From assembly GCF_014839805.1 (NCBI RefSeq), contig NC_051134.1:9269170-9333169 (forward strand): 64,000 nucleotides of DNA, read 5' to 3'. The notes under the pieces were generated by a model. That model was not told the DNA's origin. It saw only the letters and a list, made by a program, of their open reading frames with translations, and did no database searches. Made by a program: the position numbers and the translations under genes. The stretch is from Manduca sexta. Lineage: Eukaryota; Arthropoda; Insecta; Lepidoptera; Sphingidae. Shown here one piece after another: positions 51,684 through 61,435 of this stretch (positions are counted from its first letter, which is position 1; every line of letters starts with the position of its first letter).

Positions 51684-52010
51684 TCAGTGAAGTATTCCCC
51701 TTCTATATATACTATCAATCTTACTACATGTTATAAGTTTATTTGTGGTGTTTGTTTTCCAATTATGGTAAAGTATAAAATAAAAAGACGTCAGTTGGTG
51801 CTGCTGCTGTTGATAACGAGATACTAGCTCTTGCGAATTATTTATTTTATAACTGACCGTTATAGTCAATAACGTTTTACAAATAGACATGTCATAGACT
51901 AGCAAAATTGCACATAAAAACAGCGCACTATTTATTATAGTCACATACTTGTATAGCCCTAGCAGCTGGCACTGATACGGCCCGAACGTCGACCGCCGCG
52001 CCGTGGCCAT
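51684..52010 (-). CDS. Candidate minus-strand first exon encoding a membrane segment (108-aa open frame)
   Basis: The frame starts MATARRSTFGPYQCQLLGLY in locally CpG-rich DNA, then has one hydrophobic stretch (VTIINSALFLCAILLVY, about residues 23-39) that could span a membrane. A plausible splice donor, ACG|GTCAGT, occurs after LLTIT (about residue 51), after which the frame becomes low-complexity (QQQQ, then N/T/K-rich). A reasonable reading is an exon of about 51 codons at 51858-52010 with the rest being intron. No matching downstream exon was found at lower coordinates, and no clear TATA box. The family is not recognised; a chance frame is a real alternative. Confidence 0.25.
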   Translation of the reverse strand: MATARRSTFGPYQCQLLGLYKYVTIINSALFLCAILLVYDMSICKTLLTITVSYKINNSQELVSRYQQQQHQLTSFYFILYHNWKTNTTNKLITCSKIDSIYRRGILH

Positions 52011-52130
52011 CTAGTTTATTAGTTTCTAGTCGCCATGACAGTCGAATAAAATGCATTTATTAGTTAAAAATAGGTTAAATATGTAAAATTTGTACATGGT
52101 CTAAAAATACAGGAAGGCATTTTATTTATA

Positions 52131-52468
52131 TATATGCGGCGATAGCCTAGTTGGGTGTGGAACGGTCTGCCAAGTGAATGTCCGCAGGTTCAAATCCCAA
52201 GGGCACACACCTCTGACTTTTTTAAAAAATCATGTTTGTATTCTTTGTGAATTTATCGTTCGCTTTAACGGTGAAGGAAAACATCGTGAGGAAACCTGCA
52301 CATCCGAGAAGTTCTCTATAGGAATTTCGAAGGTGTGTGAAGTCTACCAATTCGCACTAGGCCAGCGTGGTGGACTAAGGCCTAATCCCTCTCAGTAGTA
52401 GAGGAGGTCCGTGCTCAGCAGTGGGCAAGTATATAATACGGGGCTGATATTATTATTATTATATTATT
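52131..52468 (+). mobile_element. tRNA-derived SINE, family A, full length with target duplication
   Basis: RNA polymerase III boxes: A box TAGCCTAGTTGG at 52143-52154, B box GGTTCAAATCC at 52187-52197. The body contains AACATCGTGAGGAAAC and GCGTGGTGGACTAAGGCC, and the tail is (ATT)n. A 12-bp target duplication ATTTTATTTATA flanks it at 52119-52130 and 52469-52480, so it inserted by LINE-type retroposition and is fairly young. Confidence 0.8.
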
Positions 52469-52865
52469 ATTTTATTTATAAAAATATAAAAATTTAGTAA
52501 GCCGACTAGCCGCGACAATGATTGGAGGTTGACTAATGAATGTCGGGCAATTACCTTGCTTTCTTCTTGCCAATATTAGGACAACGTATCTATGGAATAA
52601 ATACATCTTAGGTTGTAGTAACATATTTGTCATGGTCTCATGTTTCTTTAGTGTATTGTTATTTTCTATTACACATTTGCTCGTTGCGAATCCATTAAGG
52701 CGTTTAATAATATTGTTATACGCACCGCATCATTCATGCTTATCAATAAGGTCGTCCCTGTATATTCATGTTTTTCAAGAATAAAGAATGTTCAATTTGC
52801 TGTTTCCTTTTGGAATAATATTTGACTAAAGAAAGATGAGAAATCAGTGTATATTTTTACAAAGT

Positions 52866-52900
52866 TGTGAACTACTGATTTCTTATGTTTACGCGAATGT
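52866..52900 (-). mobile_element. Penelope-like terminal-repeat end fragment
   Basis: GATTTCTTATGTTTACGCG, the same outer end as at 50575 and 60347, lies just upstream of the endonuclease fragment, in inverted orientation to it. Confidence 0.4.
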
Positions 52901-52920
52901 ATTGATTAGTCAGATAGATA

Positions 52921-53130
52921 ATGATTTCTTATACGAAGTCTGCAGTCGCTGAACATTCTGAAGGAGGCTCCAATCATTATTTGCGATTAGACAAGCCACA
53001 AATCCTTGCCAAAGAACACCGATTCCTGCCTAGGATGATTCGCGAGGCTATTGAAATTAAAAACACCCAACTTTCAATAGGGAAGATGGTTGGAAGCTTG
53101 CACAAGCCTGGGATCCTGTTCTACATTTAA
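52921..53130 (+). pseudogene. Penelope-like element, C-terminal endonuclease-region fragment
   Basis: The frame reads KSAVAEHSEGG near its start, then LAKEHRFLPRMIREAIEI. This pattern (S-A-hydrophobic-AEH, then LA...PR..REAIEI) is the characteristic C-terminal part of the GIY-YIG-type endonuclease of Penelope-like retroelements. Only about 65 codons remain; the reverse transcriptase and the GIY-YIG motif itself are missing. It is followed by the element's 3' terminal repeats, and preceded at 52868-52900 by a short inverted piece of the same terminal repeat. Confidence 0.6.
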
Positions 53131-53522
53131 TTAAATCGGATCCCAAAAGACCGGCTGCCAGACCTCAAGACACTGTGAGCTCATTCTGCGTAGATCGGAC
53201 CGTCAACAGATAAAAATTTTAAAAAGTTGTATATTTGAAAAATGTAGGTAGTTTTTGTAACTTTGACTTTACGGATGAACAACACCTCAGTCCCCCCCGT
53301 GACCACGAAGGCTGCAAAGTCTTCGAAACGTCGGGAGAAAATAATAATATAAAAAACCGCGATAAAATCCGTTTAAATAGTTTTTATTTCAATAGTCAGA
53401 TAGATATTGTATATTTGACTTTTCGGACGACAAACACCTCAGCTCCCCTGACCATGAAGGCTGCGAAGTCTTCGAAACGTCAAAAGAATATTATAATATA
53501 AAAACAACCAAACCCGAAAAAC
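53131..53522 (+). mobile_element. Penelope-like element 3' terminal region, two partial direct copies
   Basis: It contains the segment CTGCGTAGATCG (also at about 59744) and then two direct partial copies of a terminal block, at about 53255-53400 and 53410-53522. Each copy carries CCTCAG..CC, GACCA.GAAGGCTGC and TCTTCGAAACGTC. Partial tandem terminal repeats are typical of Penelope-like elements. The second copy ends about 90 bp before the TATA box of the small-peptide gene. Confidence 0.55.
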
Positions 53523-53608
53523 AGTCACTAGTCAAATATTCCATATCGAATATCTTGAAATTACAATCGTAAAAATACAGTCGCGTCAAATCAAATCATA
53601 ATTTTTTC

Positions 53609-53616
53609 TATAAATA
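53609..53616 (+). promoter_or_regulatory. TATA box of the small secreted-peptide gene
   Basis: TATAAATA, the same octamer as in the cuticular-type gene. A start 28-34 bp downstream would fall at about 53639-53646, leaving a 5' UTR of about 25 nt before the ATG at 53669. A Penelope-like remnant ends only about 90 bp upstream (about 53520), so the proximal promoter is very compact or partly element-derived. Confidence 0.55.
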
Positions 53617-53668
53617 TTCCACAAAACGTTAGCAAAGTAATTCGACAGAGAATTAACGTGTAGTCGAA

Positions 53669-54965
53669 ATGCATTGGAAAACTATAATACTTCTGGGTTT
53701 CATGATGATCGTCGCCGCTTATGGCGGTGGAGCATCTACCTTTAGGGGTAAGTATCAATATTTAAATTACAAGTATCACAAAAATAATTTCAGCATGAAT
53801 TAATGTAACCGAAGACGGCCCGGTTCCTAATGAGGCCCACCCTTCATATTTTTTTGTGTTATAAAGCAATAACATACTACAATTTTTTATTCGTTATTAT
53901 AACATTTTATAATACGTAGAGATATGCAATTTAATCATAGGTTTTCTTTATTTTCATGAAATGATTTTATGAAGATTATAAAATAGTTAATCCAATGGAT
54001 CCGGTACCTTAAAATAAAATTATATAAGGTTTGTATATGTTTGCTTATTGTGTATTAAACTGCAGTTTATGGAAAAATATTTCTCAAAAAAAAAATTCTT
54101 CCAATGAGAACCACTTCCCTCCTGTAAACGGGGAAATTTCTTTACTCCACGCAACGTGCTTTGAGTAATCTTGTCAATTTAATAGTTACTGCGGTTTCCA
54201 CCATCCACAGAACAGTACGGGCTGATGATACCATGCTCCAATAATAACTCTAGCTCTCGACCCTTCGTTAAAGTGGAGAAATGGTTATTTTTGAAATTCT
54301 CACGTATGAAGGACGCGGGCTCTATTTCTATAAATCCTTTTTAAAGAAATCAAAATTTCCAAGACCTGACCTATCGTAAGACACGACTCGCTCCCATCTC
54401 ATGTGGTTTTTAAGTAAAAGATAAATAAATGAAAATAAAATACTATTTACTTAGTATATACACAAATCATTAGCTAATTGTTTTTATTTAAATAAATCAG
54501 CTGCGCAGAATATTAAAGAAATCTTTTCTGCTAGTTAGCAGAATTATTCATTTGAATAGGATCTGGCTTTAGAGGTGAAAAAAACAAAAACGTCATGTTT
54601 GTCATAAGAATAATATTTCGGTTGTAATTTGTTTGATCCTGAATTATTACACACACACACACACACATGGTACCACAACTATATCCCATAGGTATAGGCA
54701 GAGACTATGGAGTGCCACATTGCATGATTCTGTCATACTTCTCTCGCTTCGTCTACCTTTATCAATCTTTTCATGCATTCCCGTCGATTCAGAATACTTT
54801 GGACCTGGCGTAAAAATATCAAACATCTGACATTCGAAGGGTCGGTGCGGTCGACCCCTACCTGCTCTTCCAGAATTATTAGTTTTTTAAATTAATATTT
54901 TCTTTTCAGATAAACGCTTCATCCGCCATTTCGCTAGCACCTATAAACGCTCAGTAAAAGCATAG
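53669..54965 (+). CDS. Small secreted peptide precursor, 44 aa, two exons (53669-53747, 54910-54965)
   Basis: Exon 1 codes for 26 residues plus one base and ends at the perfect donor G|GTAAGT (53748). Exon 2 starts after a T-rich acceptor TTTTCTTTTCAG ending at 54909 and stops with TAG at 54963-54965. The joined codon G|AT gives Asp27. The product begins MHWKTIILLGFMMIVAAYGG, with a basic n-region, a hydrophobic core and a likely signal-peptidase site after Ala17 (Val at -3, Ala at -1) or Gly19. The remainder, about 25-27 residues, is strongly basic and Cys-free, with Lys-Arg at 28-29 and 39-40. Cleavage at both would release FIRHFASTY (residues 30-38); without it the product would be a linear cationic peptide. 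A TATA box 60 bp before the ATG, a short 5' UTR, correct phase, consensus splice sites and AATAAA 30 bp after the stop all agree, which is hard to obtain by chance. I do not recognise the family. Neuropeptide-like, antimicrobial or cuticle-associated roles are all possible; none is shown. An unseen middle exon within the 1162-bp intron cannot be excluded. Confidence 0.72.
53748..54909 (+). other. Intron of the small secreted-peptide gene
   Basis: 1162 bp, phase 1, GTAAGT...TTTTCAG. AT-rich. It carries an (AC)n microsatellite at 54649-54667 followed at about 54670-54860 by a GC-richer segment that looks like an interspersed repeat of unknown class. No other exon was recognised. Confidence 0.65.
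54649..54667. repeat. (AC)n microsatellite
   Basis: Nine AC units inside the intron of the small-peptide gene. Confidence 0.9.
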
Positions 54966-54994
54966 ACCTATTTTTCTGCTGTTTTGTTTGAATC

Positions 54995-55000
54995 AATAAA
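54995..55000 (+). terminator. Poly(A) signal AATAAA of the small secreted-peptide gene
   Basis: Canonical hexamer 30 bp after the TAG at 54963-54965, followed by T-rich sequence from about 55034. Its close spacing to the stop strongly supports the gene model and predicts an mRNA of roughly 200-220 nt before the tail. Confidence 0.6.
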
Positions 55001-55195
55001 TAATGTAAACAAAATGAAATATATAGAAGAAAAAACATTTTAAAACTTCAAATTAACTCTGAATTATAATATTCTGTTATTACTTATTATATTACAATTA
55101 TTATAATACAAGGACTTGATTTTCATTGTCTATATGTTTTCATGACTATTTTTTATTCCCAACATTATTATGCTAAGGTAAATACTATATTATAA

Positions 55196-55310
55196 TCTAT
55201 ACTTATATATAAAGTTGAAAAGTTTGTTTGAACGCGCTAATCTCAGAAAATACTTAACCGATTTTGATTTTTTTTTCACAATAAACACTATTATTTGAGA
55301 TCGTTTTTTA
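55196..55310 (+). mobile_element. Helitron-like 5' end fragment
   Basis: TCTATACTTATATATAAAG after an A, then GTTTGTTTGAACGCGCTAAT and ACCGATTTTGATTTT. A poorer piece (GACTGGATTTTTAAGAAATT) lies at about 24120-24300. Confidence 0.35.
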
Positions 55311-55540
55311 TATTTCATGTAATAAAATAGATTTAGATGTAACCCTTTTCAAACTTGATTTGTAGCTTATGTGTAAATATTTGCTAGATGGTAAATGAGG
55401 TCTCAAATTAATTTACCCCAATTTTCACTACGATGCAATTTCTGGTTCCCACTTGTACTGCGTTTCCGTTAGGTATAGCATTTGTATTTCATTTCATTTA
55501 CCATTATATACAATAAACAATCATGGCAGGGGAAAAATAA

Positions 55541-55672
55541 ATCAAACTATTCTGCCCTATAAGCTGTTTCTTTCTGCCGTACCAGGCGAAAAGCAAATAT
55601 TATTTGCAATCAAACTATTTGGTCCTATAAGCTAAGGTTTCTCTACCGTACCAGGAAAAAGGCACCCGACGC
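55541..55672. repeat. Imperfect tandem repeat, period 68 bp
   Basis: ATCAAACTATT.GCCCTATAA (55541) and its counterpart at 55609 are each followed by a TTTCT.TCTGCCGTACCAGG-like run. Confidence 0.6.
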
Positions 55673-55814
55673 GTTGATAGCAATCTATTTGGAACATATT
55701 AAGAAACACGCACATGCAATCCATTTTTAGTGAGTTTGGATGTATGTGGCCTACTTGCTTTTGAGAGCATGTTAATCAGACTAAATAATTTATTTTTAAT
55801 CCACTGAGTAAGGC

Positions 55815-56070
55815 TGGGGTTGCTCGCGGTAGGTAGTTTGCATCCGCCCGTATTACGAGTGATATACACAAGTTGTAAAACGCATAATGGCTGACGTAAA
55901 TGTATCACGACCCTTGTTTAGCCTGTGTATATCTGATTCCAACAGGCCGGCATAATTGTGTCGACTGTCGAGGGGTAATCATCGCGTCAGTCGAATTTCT
56001 ATTGGAACCAACTCCATTTACCAAAAGGTGTAGCGGGGTCACTTTGTCACGGCCCAATAAAAAAAAATAT
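55815..56070 (-). repeat. Interspersed repeat family C
   Basis: Reverse copy with CATCCGCCCGTATTACGA, CCAACAGGCCGGCATAATTG and TTTACCAAAAGGTGTAGCGG. Confidence 0.55.
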
Positions 56071-56949
56071 CCAATGTCTTTTATGACGAATTTAGTTGGC
56101 ACCATCTCATGCAGTATTATGTAATTCATAATTCTATGCACATATAATTTTGATTTTAAAAACAAGTGATTCTAATAAAATAGGACAGATCATACACCAT
56201 GGGAGTAACATACATATAACATTGTAAACAACCAGTGAATTTGTGCAATTTGGAATTAAAAGGTCCTAATAAAAATAAAACATTATACAGAGAACAAAAA
56301 GGACCTTGGTGTACGACAATCGGCCGAACGAGCGGCGACCGCGGTGTTTTGCGAAATAACACTTAACTGCAGTGCGTATCTAAGCCTATTTCGCATTGGC
56401 ACATCGTAACCGCCGCGTTCGTATTCGAACGCTCTAATTGGCATTCAAACGAATATACAGAAACCGATTAATAAATATTACAGGTGCTTATTAAAAATTA
56501 TACCTCCTTCTAAAACCACTAAAAACCAAAAAAATATTTAATATTATTTATGTACTGGCTATCAATTGTGGAGTCGATGATGAATTAAAATTACGGGAAA
56601 TGACCATACGGGAAGCACCAGCTTTCAAATAAAAATATAATCATCAAAATTTCACCTATTGAGTTCACCCTGTCAAAAGTCAGTACTTTTGACAAACAAC
56701 GCTTCCCTTACCTCAGTAGGTAAGAAACATAAAAACAGTGGAATTGAGAAACTCCTACGTTATTTTAAGTCGTTTAAATATTTATTTAAATTAAAATACT
56801 CTGTTAAAAATATAGTAGGATGGACATCGTGCCTGAGGCGTTTTCAAATGAAATATTGCTCATTTAATTCACACGAGGATTGAATTAATCTTCGAATGCA
56901 ATGCAATGAATCGATTTGTGGCATTTTGAATGTCTTAAATATTTATTTA

Positions 56950-57170
56950 ATTAATTAGGCATAGCTACGTTCGGGTCAAACCTCGGGTTGCTTCGGGAAT
57001 TCAGTGCCATTGGCTCCTGATGATGCGACATGCGCGCTCAGCCAATAAGAGCGTGTGAACTCATGAGGTAATGCGAGAGCATTCAAAATTCAGAGTCGGG
57101 GTCGGAGTGAAAAATGGCGTGGCACGCTATACATAAGAAGCGTGTCATGTTATTGATATAATAATTTACT
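56950..57170. promoter_or_regulatory. CpG-richer patch with paired CCAAT boxes
   Basis: ATTGGCTCC and AGCCAATAAG lie about 34 bp apart in opposite orientation, with GCGCGC between them. This could be a promoter or an old repeat. The ATG that follows at about 57114 opens only a 15-codon frame. Confidence 0.2.
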
Positions 57171-57669
57171 TTTGCAAATTAACACATTTATAATTTTTGT
57201 ATCTGTGCAAAAGTTCATTTTATTATATATATAAATACGATTATATTACTATAAGTGAGATAAGACCAATCCTGAAAGACGTCTTTGCACATAAATATTA
57301 TACAATCTTTTGAATATCCATTATTTTTTTATTGGCATTGATATATTTATGAAACGTTGTATAATAAATAATAATTTATCTATCATCATACTTGAGTTAG
57401 CATCTCACAAATGACTCTGAAATACGTATGCTCATTGCAAACTACTTTGCAATTTTTGGATCTCTATTTCAAAATACATGTTTCACCTTTGCAATATATG
57501 GAATGCGCATTAATAACAAAAAGTAAATAAAATGGAATGTTCTATTTAATTTTTTCAACACTGATTTTGCAGCAGCGTATACTTTTGTACATGCGCTTCC
57601 TTACCAGAAAAATTATGCTGGTATCGATTTAAGAGAAAATTAATTCAGGGTCAATTATATTTCACATAT

Positions 57670-57815
57670 CTGTTTCAAATTCAAAAGTGTCGTGACGATC
57701 TGCGAAACGTAAGGCAAGAAATGGATGCGACAGGTCATAGACAGAGTAAAATGACGCATGATGGGGGAGGCCTTTTTCAGCAGTGGACAGAGATATAGGC
57801 TGATGATGATGATGT
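57670..57815 (+). repeat. Retroposon 3' end with (TGA)n tail
   Basis: GGGGGAGGCCTTTTTCAGCA, then TATAGGCTGATGATGATGAT. Further degraded copies: 14385-14455 (+), 40645-40755 (+), 1085-1190 (-) and 22236-22310 (-). Confidence 0.5.
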
Positions 57816-59589
57816 AATCTCACTTATTAATATTAATATTTCCAACTCCTCCCTATCTTTGATTTTGATTAATTTCGTTGCGGGATAATGACATATTAGT
57901 TTTCCCTGAGACTCGCCGAGCTTCACTGCTCGGTGTCATAAAATGCGTGCCACTGCTGATCCTGGCTTACAGGAGTTGTAGTGGTGGGTGTGAAGACGGG
58001 AAAGTCTCTTATCACGTACGAACTGTTCCGCCTAAACTGTCACATTAATGCTGATAAAGATACCTTCGTGTCTCTAGATATTTTGTCATTGTTAAATACA
58101 CGTGTTTCCCAAAACATTTCGCAATAACAAAAATTAGATGAAATACAATCACTTTAGTAATACAAAATCTAAACGTTAAATTAATAAATACTCGAAACCA
58201 ATGGCCGGAACAATTGCCTAAATCGATGCGCTTGCGCTCGTCTTGCCTAATCATATAGAGATGGGCGATGTTTAAAACATGTAATTGACAGAATGATTTA
58301 TAAGCATCCAATATCTAAAAATCAAGACCGAATTACGAAACAAGATGTGGAAGTAATGGATCATTTACAGCGCAAGATTGCAAGGATTTGACGTCAAAAC
58401 CAGTTACTGTTTATGTGAATTTTCGAAATCTTACGTAGGATATTACGGTAATATACTATGGTAAACAAGGCCTTATAATTTACTTTATTTATTTATTCGA
58501 GTGACCACAGCTACATGGTATAAATTCAATGATTTATAATATGTTAGTAAGTAACGAACAATAACTCAATATTTTTTAAATGTTTAAGAATTTTGGTTGT
58601 GAAGTATTTGACAATGTTTATATTCTAATTTAATTTTGTTTTTGTTTTCAAGACTGTTTTACGTTGTTATGTTTATGCTTCTAATTTACATTAGATATTT
58701 TTGGAAATTTATATGACGCAAACACGAAAATCATTATTTAAATATCTCTATAAATCTGTTTTTGGCGTTTGTTTTTATTCATAATCATTATAATGCAATT
58801 TCCTTATACGCTTTATAGATAATGTAGTGCATAATGCTTTCCTTATTAGATAAAATAATTTTCACATATTTGGTTATTTTTAAAAAGTTTAAGGTTAAAT
58901 CAATTTCTGATGCTCGCACACAATTTAAATGCTAAATCAAATGTTTAATACGCTATAGTCATATTTATAGATTAAAATATTATGACTATTATTACAGAAA
59001 ACATTATTGTTTAGGCTGCTAGCTCTAAATAACCGTACAACTTCTTTATCCATATTTCTGACTGTAAACGCCCCTGTAAAGCCTTTTCTTATATAACATA
59101 GGCAACAGTGATTATTATTTACTAACAACTGTATAATTTTGTTAGTTCTTTCTGCTATAATTACACCCATAACATTATATTAATTTAAGTTAAATTCAAG
59201 TTTTAACAGTAAAACATAATATTATTTTATTTATATATCAAAATGCAAATATTAACGTTCAAGCGTGCGCAGGCGTCAGTGCGAATTCATAGCTGTGAGT
59301 TACGAAAACTCCGTAATATTACGTCAATGGATAAACGAACTATATGAAATTGTCAATGCACTGTACTATACATATGTATTACAAGGAGAGAAATGTGAAG
59401 TAATGCGGAATTTACGTAATTTTAATTTTAATCGCGTAAAGTGTTTACTGTTCTAGTAACCTAGTTAAGATCGTTATAATTCATTATCTCTCAGGTATCA
59501 TACCCAAATAAATATCTAGCATAATATAGTTTTTTTAATGTTTTGCTATTGCTAATGAGGCACACAAGCTGGCCACTATATCTAGAATT

Positions 59590-59935
59590 TTGCTGGCTTG
59601 CTTCTCTGTTTAGGATCAAGTTTGCGATGTATTAGATCCACTATGACAGATTTTCATATGCAGTCAATAGAAGTAGTTGAACGTAGTCTACTAGTCAGTC
59701 TAAGCAGATTGATCTCCTATTGTAAGCTCATACTGCGTAGATCGAACTGTAAAAACATACATGTTAAATTAAAAAAAATGTTTAATAGATAATAGACATT
59801 GTAACTTTGACTTTTTGGACGACCAAAACCTCAGCCCTTCCGTAACCATGAAGGCTGCAAAGTCTTCGAAACGTCGGGAAAAAATCATAATATAAAAGAC
59901 CGCGATAAAATTCGAAAAATAGTTTTATTTTAATG
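59590..59935 (+). mobile_element. Penelope-like element 3' remnant
   Basis: It shares with 53131-53400 the CTGCGTAGATCG segment, the GACTTT..GGACGACC..ACCTCAG run, the GAAGGCTGCAAAGTCTTCG core and the CGCGATAAAAT tail. No intact coding sequence remains. Confidence 0.5.
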
Positions 59936-60154
59936 AGTATTATATTATTAGTTGCTCTTCGAATACTTTATTTTGATCGTAATATATTAAATTTTCAACG
60001 AGGAAATACGAGTAAACCAAACAAGATAACCTTTTCAAAGGCTATTAATGTGCAAGACATTTCGAAAATTGCATCATTAAAAGATTTTCAAAAACGTCAG
60101 CGCAGTAATTATGTTATTAAATGTATTTTTGACGAGTTGATTAATAATGCTTAA
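59933..60154 (+). CDS. Unidentified 73-aa ORF following a Penelope-like terminal repeat
   Basis: The frame begins at the very end of the Penelope-like remnant and ends next to an A-rich run. The middle and C-terminus (SKPNKITFSKAI, then IASLKDFQKRQRSNYV) have a charged, amphipathic composition, but codons are A/T-rich throughout. No domain, signal peptide or promoter is recognised. It could be a relic of a mobile element ORF or chance. Confidence 0.15.
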   Translation: MSIILLVALRILYFDRNILNFQRGNTSKPNKITFSKAINVQDISKIASLKDFQKRQRSNYVIKCIFDELINNA

Positions 60155-60334
60155 AAAAAAAGAATTATAAGGTCTTAGTTCTTTAACTGTTAGGCTGGGA
60201 TATAGGTTTGAAATGATTTTATTATGTGTTTATGTGTTATTATTATTATAAATTTATAAATTTTATAAGAAAATTCAATAATTGTCCAGTATCCGCTAAC
60301 TGGCCAAAAAACATTTACTTTAACATTATGAAAC

Positions 60335-60480
60335 ATAATGAATAATGATTTCTTCTGTTTACGCGAATGTTAGACATTTAAATTAAACTATTTTTCAGAT
60401 TTTATCGCGGTTTTAATATTTTACTTTTCTCACGACGTTTTGAAGACTTTGCAGCCTTCATGGTCACGGGGGGACTCATT
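60335..60480 (-). mobile_element. Penelope-like terminal repeat, inverted relative to 59590-59935
   Basis: Reads on the minus strand: GATTTCTTCTGTTTACGCG, then ATTTTATCGCGG, then GAAGACTTTGCAGCCTTC on the + strand. Together with the copy 400 bp to the left it forms an inverted pair. Confidence 0.5.
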
Positions 60481-60647
60481 ATAAAACATACCCTAAGTTG
60501 TACTATAATATTGACAATTGGTTCAGCAACACCAACAACTTCAGCAACAATGAGTTTCATAATAGCGTTTTTGGCAATAAGCTGACAACGTCTGCGCGGT
60601 GCCTTACAAACAACCAATCTTCCCTTTAGCAATGATATAATTAGGAA

Positions 60648-60960
60648 GATTTTTTTTATTGCTTTGAATGACGAGCGAGCTTGCCATTACCTGATGGTAA
60701 GTGATACGACCGCCTATAAATAACAGAAACACCATCCCACACCTTGAGTTACAAATTATTGTGTGGTATTCTACTGCACTCGCCATCCTGAGACATGAGA
60801 TGTTAAGTCTTATTATGTCCAGTAGTTACACTGGCTACAATGCCCTTCAAACCGGAAGACTACAGTGACTACACACTGCTGCTTGGCGGCAGAAATAGAC
60901 ATTGCGGTAGTACCCAGGCGGATTCTCATATATGAGAGACCTACCACCAGTTAGTGATAC
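60648..60960 (+). repeat. Interspersed repeat family B, longest copy
   Basis: It extends beyond other copies to GCCCTTCAAACCGGAAGACT, TGCTTGGCGGCAGAAATAGA and GAGAGACCTACCACCAG. Confidence 0.6.
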
Positions 60961-61199
60961 ATATATCTCACCATTTACTTTTAAAATCAAAATTTGAAAG
61001 AAGAAACCGTAACAACCTTGTTAATATATTAATTAGACAGGAATTCGCACATCCTGCTGCTCAAAGGTCAGATAATTCCTACAACATTCGAATTAGCTAA
61101 TTAATATACTTTATTGCAAGCCATGCAAACACGTGGATCATGTGAAGCGTATTCTTTACCATCCAGAAAGACACGTCACAATACTATGGATGCCAATCA

Positions 61200-61435
61200 T
61201 TTTTTTTTTATATGAGAACGGCAAAGTGATCCACTACACCTAATGGTAAGAGGAATGGGGTCCAATAGAATGTCAACTGACGAGAGATGATTACCCCTCG
61301 ACAGTCAATACAATTATGCCGGCTGATCCCGAAATGCGATACACTTACGTGAGCGACTATGTCAGGCTTAACTTCTTCTGTACGGTGGTCGCTATTCGGG
61401 CGGATATAAAATATATCCTACCACCAGCATTTGAT
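61200..61435 (+). repeat. Interspersed repeat family C
   Basis: ACTACACCTAATGGTAAGAG, TTACCCCTCGACAGTC and CGGATATAAAATATATCCTA followed by CCACCAGCA. Confidence 0.6.

Noticed and set aside
53436..53490. Hammerhead-ribozyme-like arrangement (hairpin GAAG..CTTC followed by GAAAC) in the Penelope-like repeats
   Set aside because: The essential CUGANGA box is not present in any of the copies; a covariance search with a hammerhead model would be decisive.
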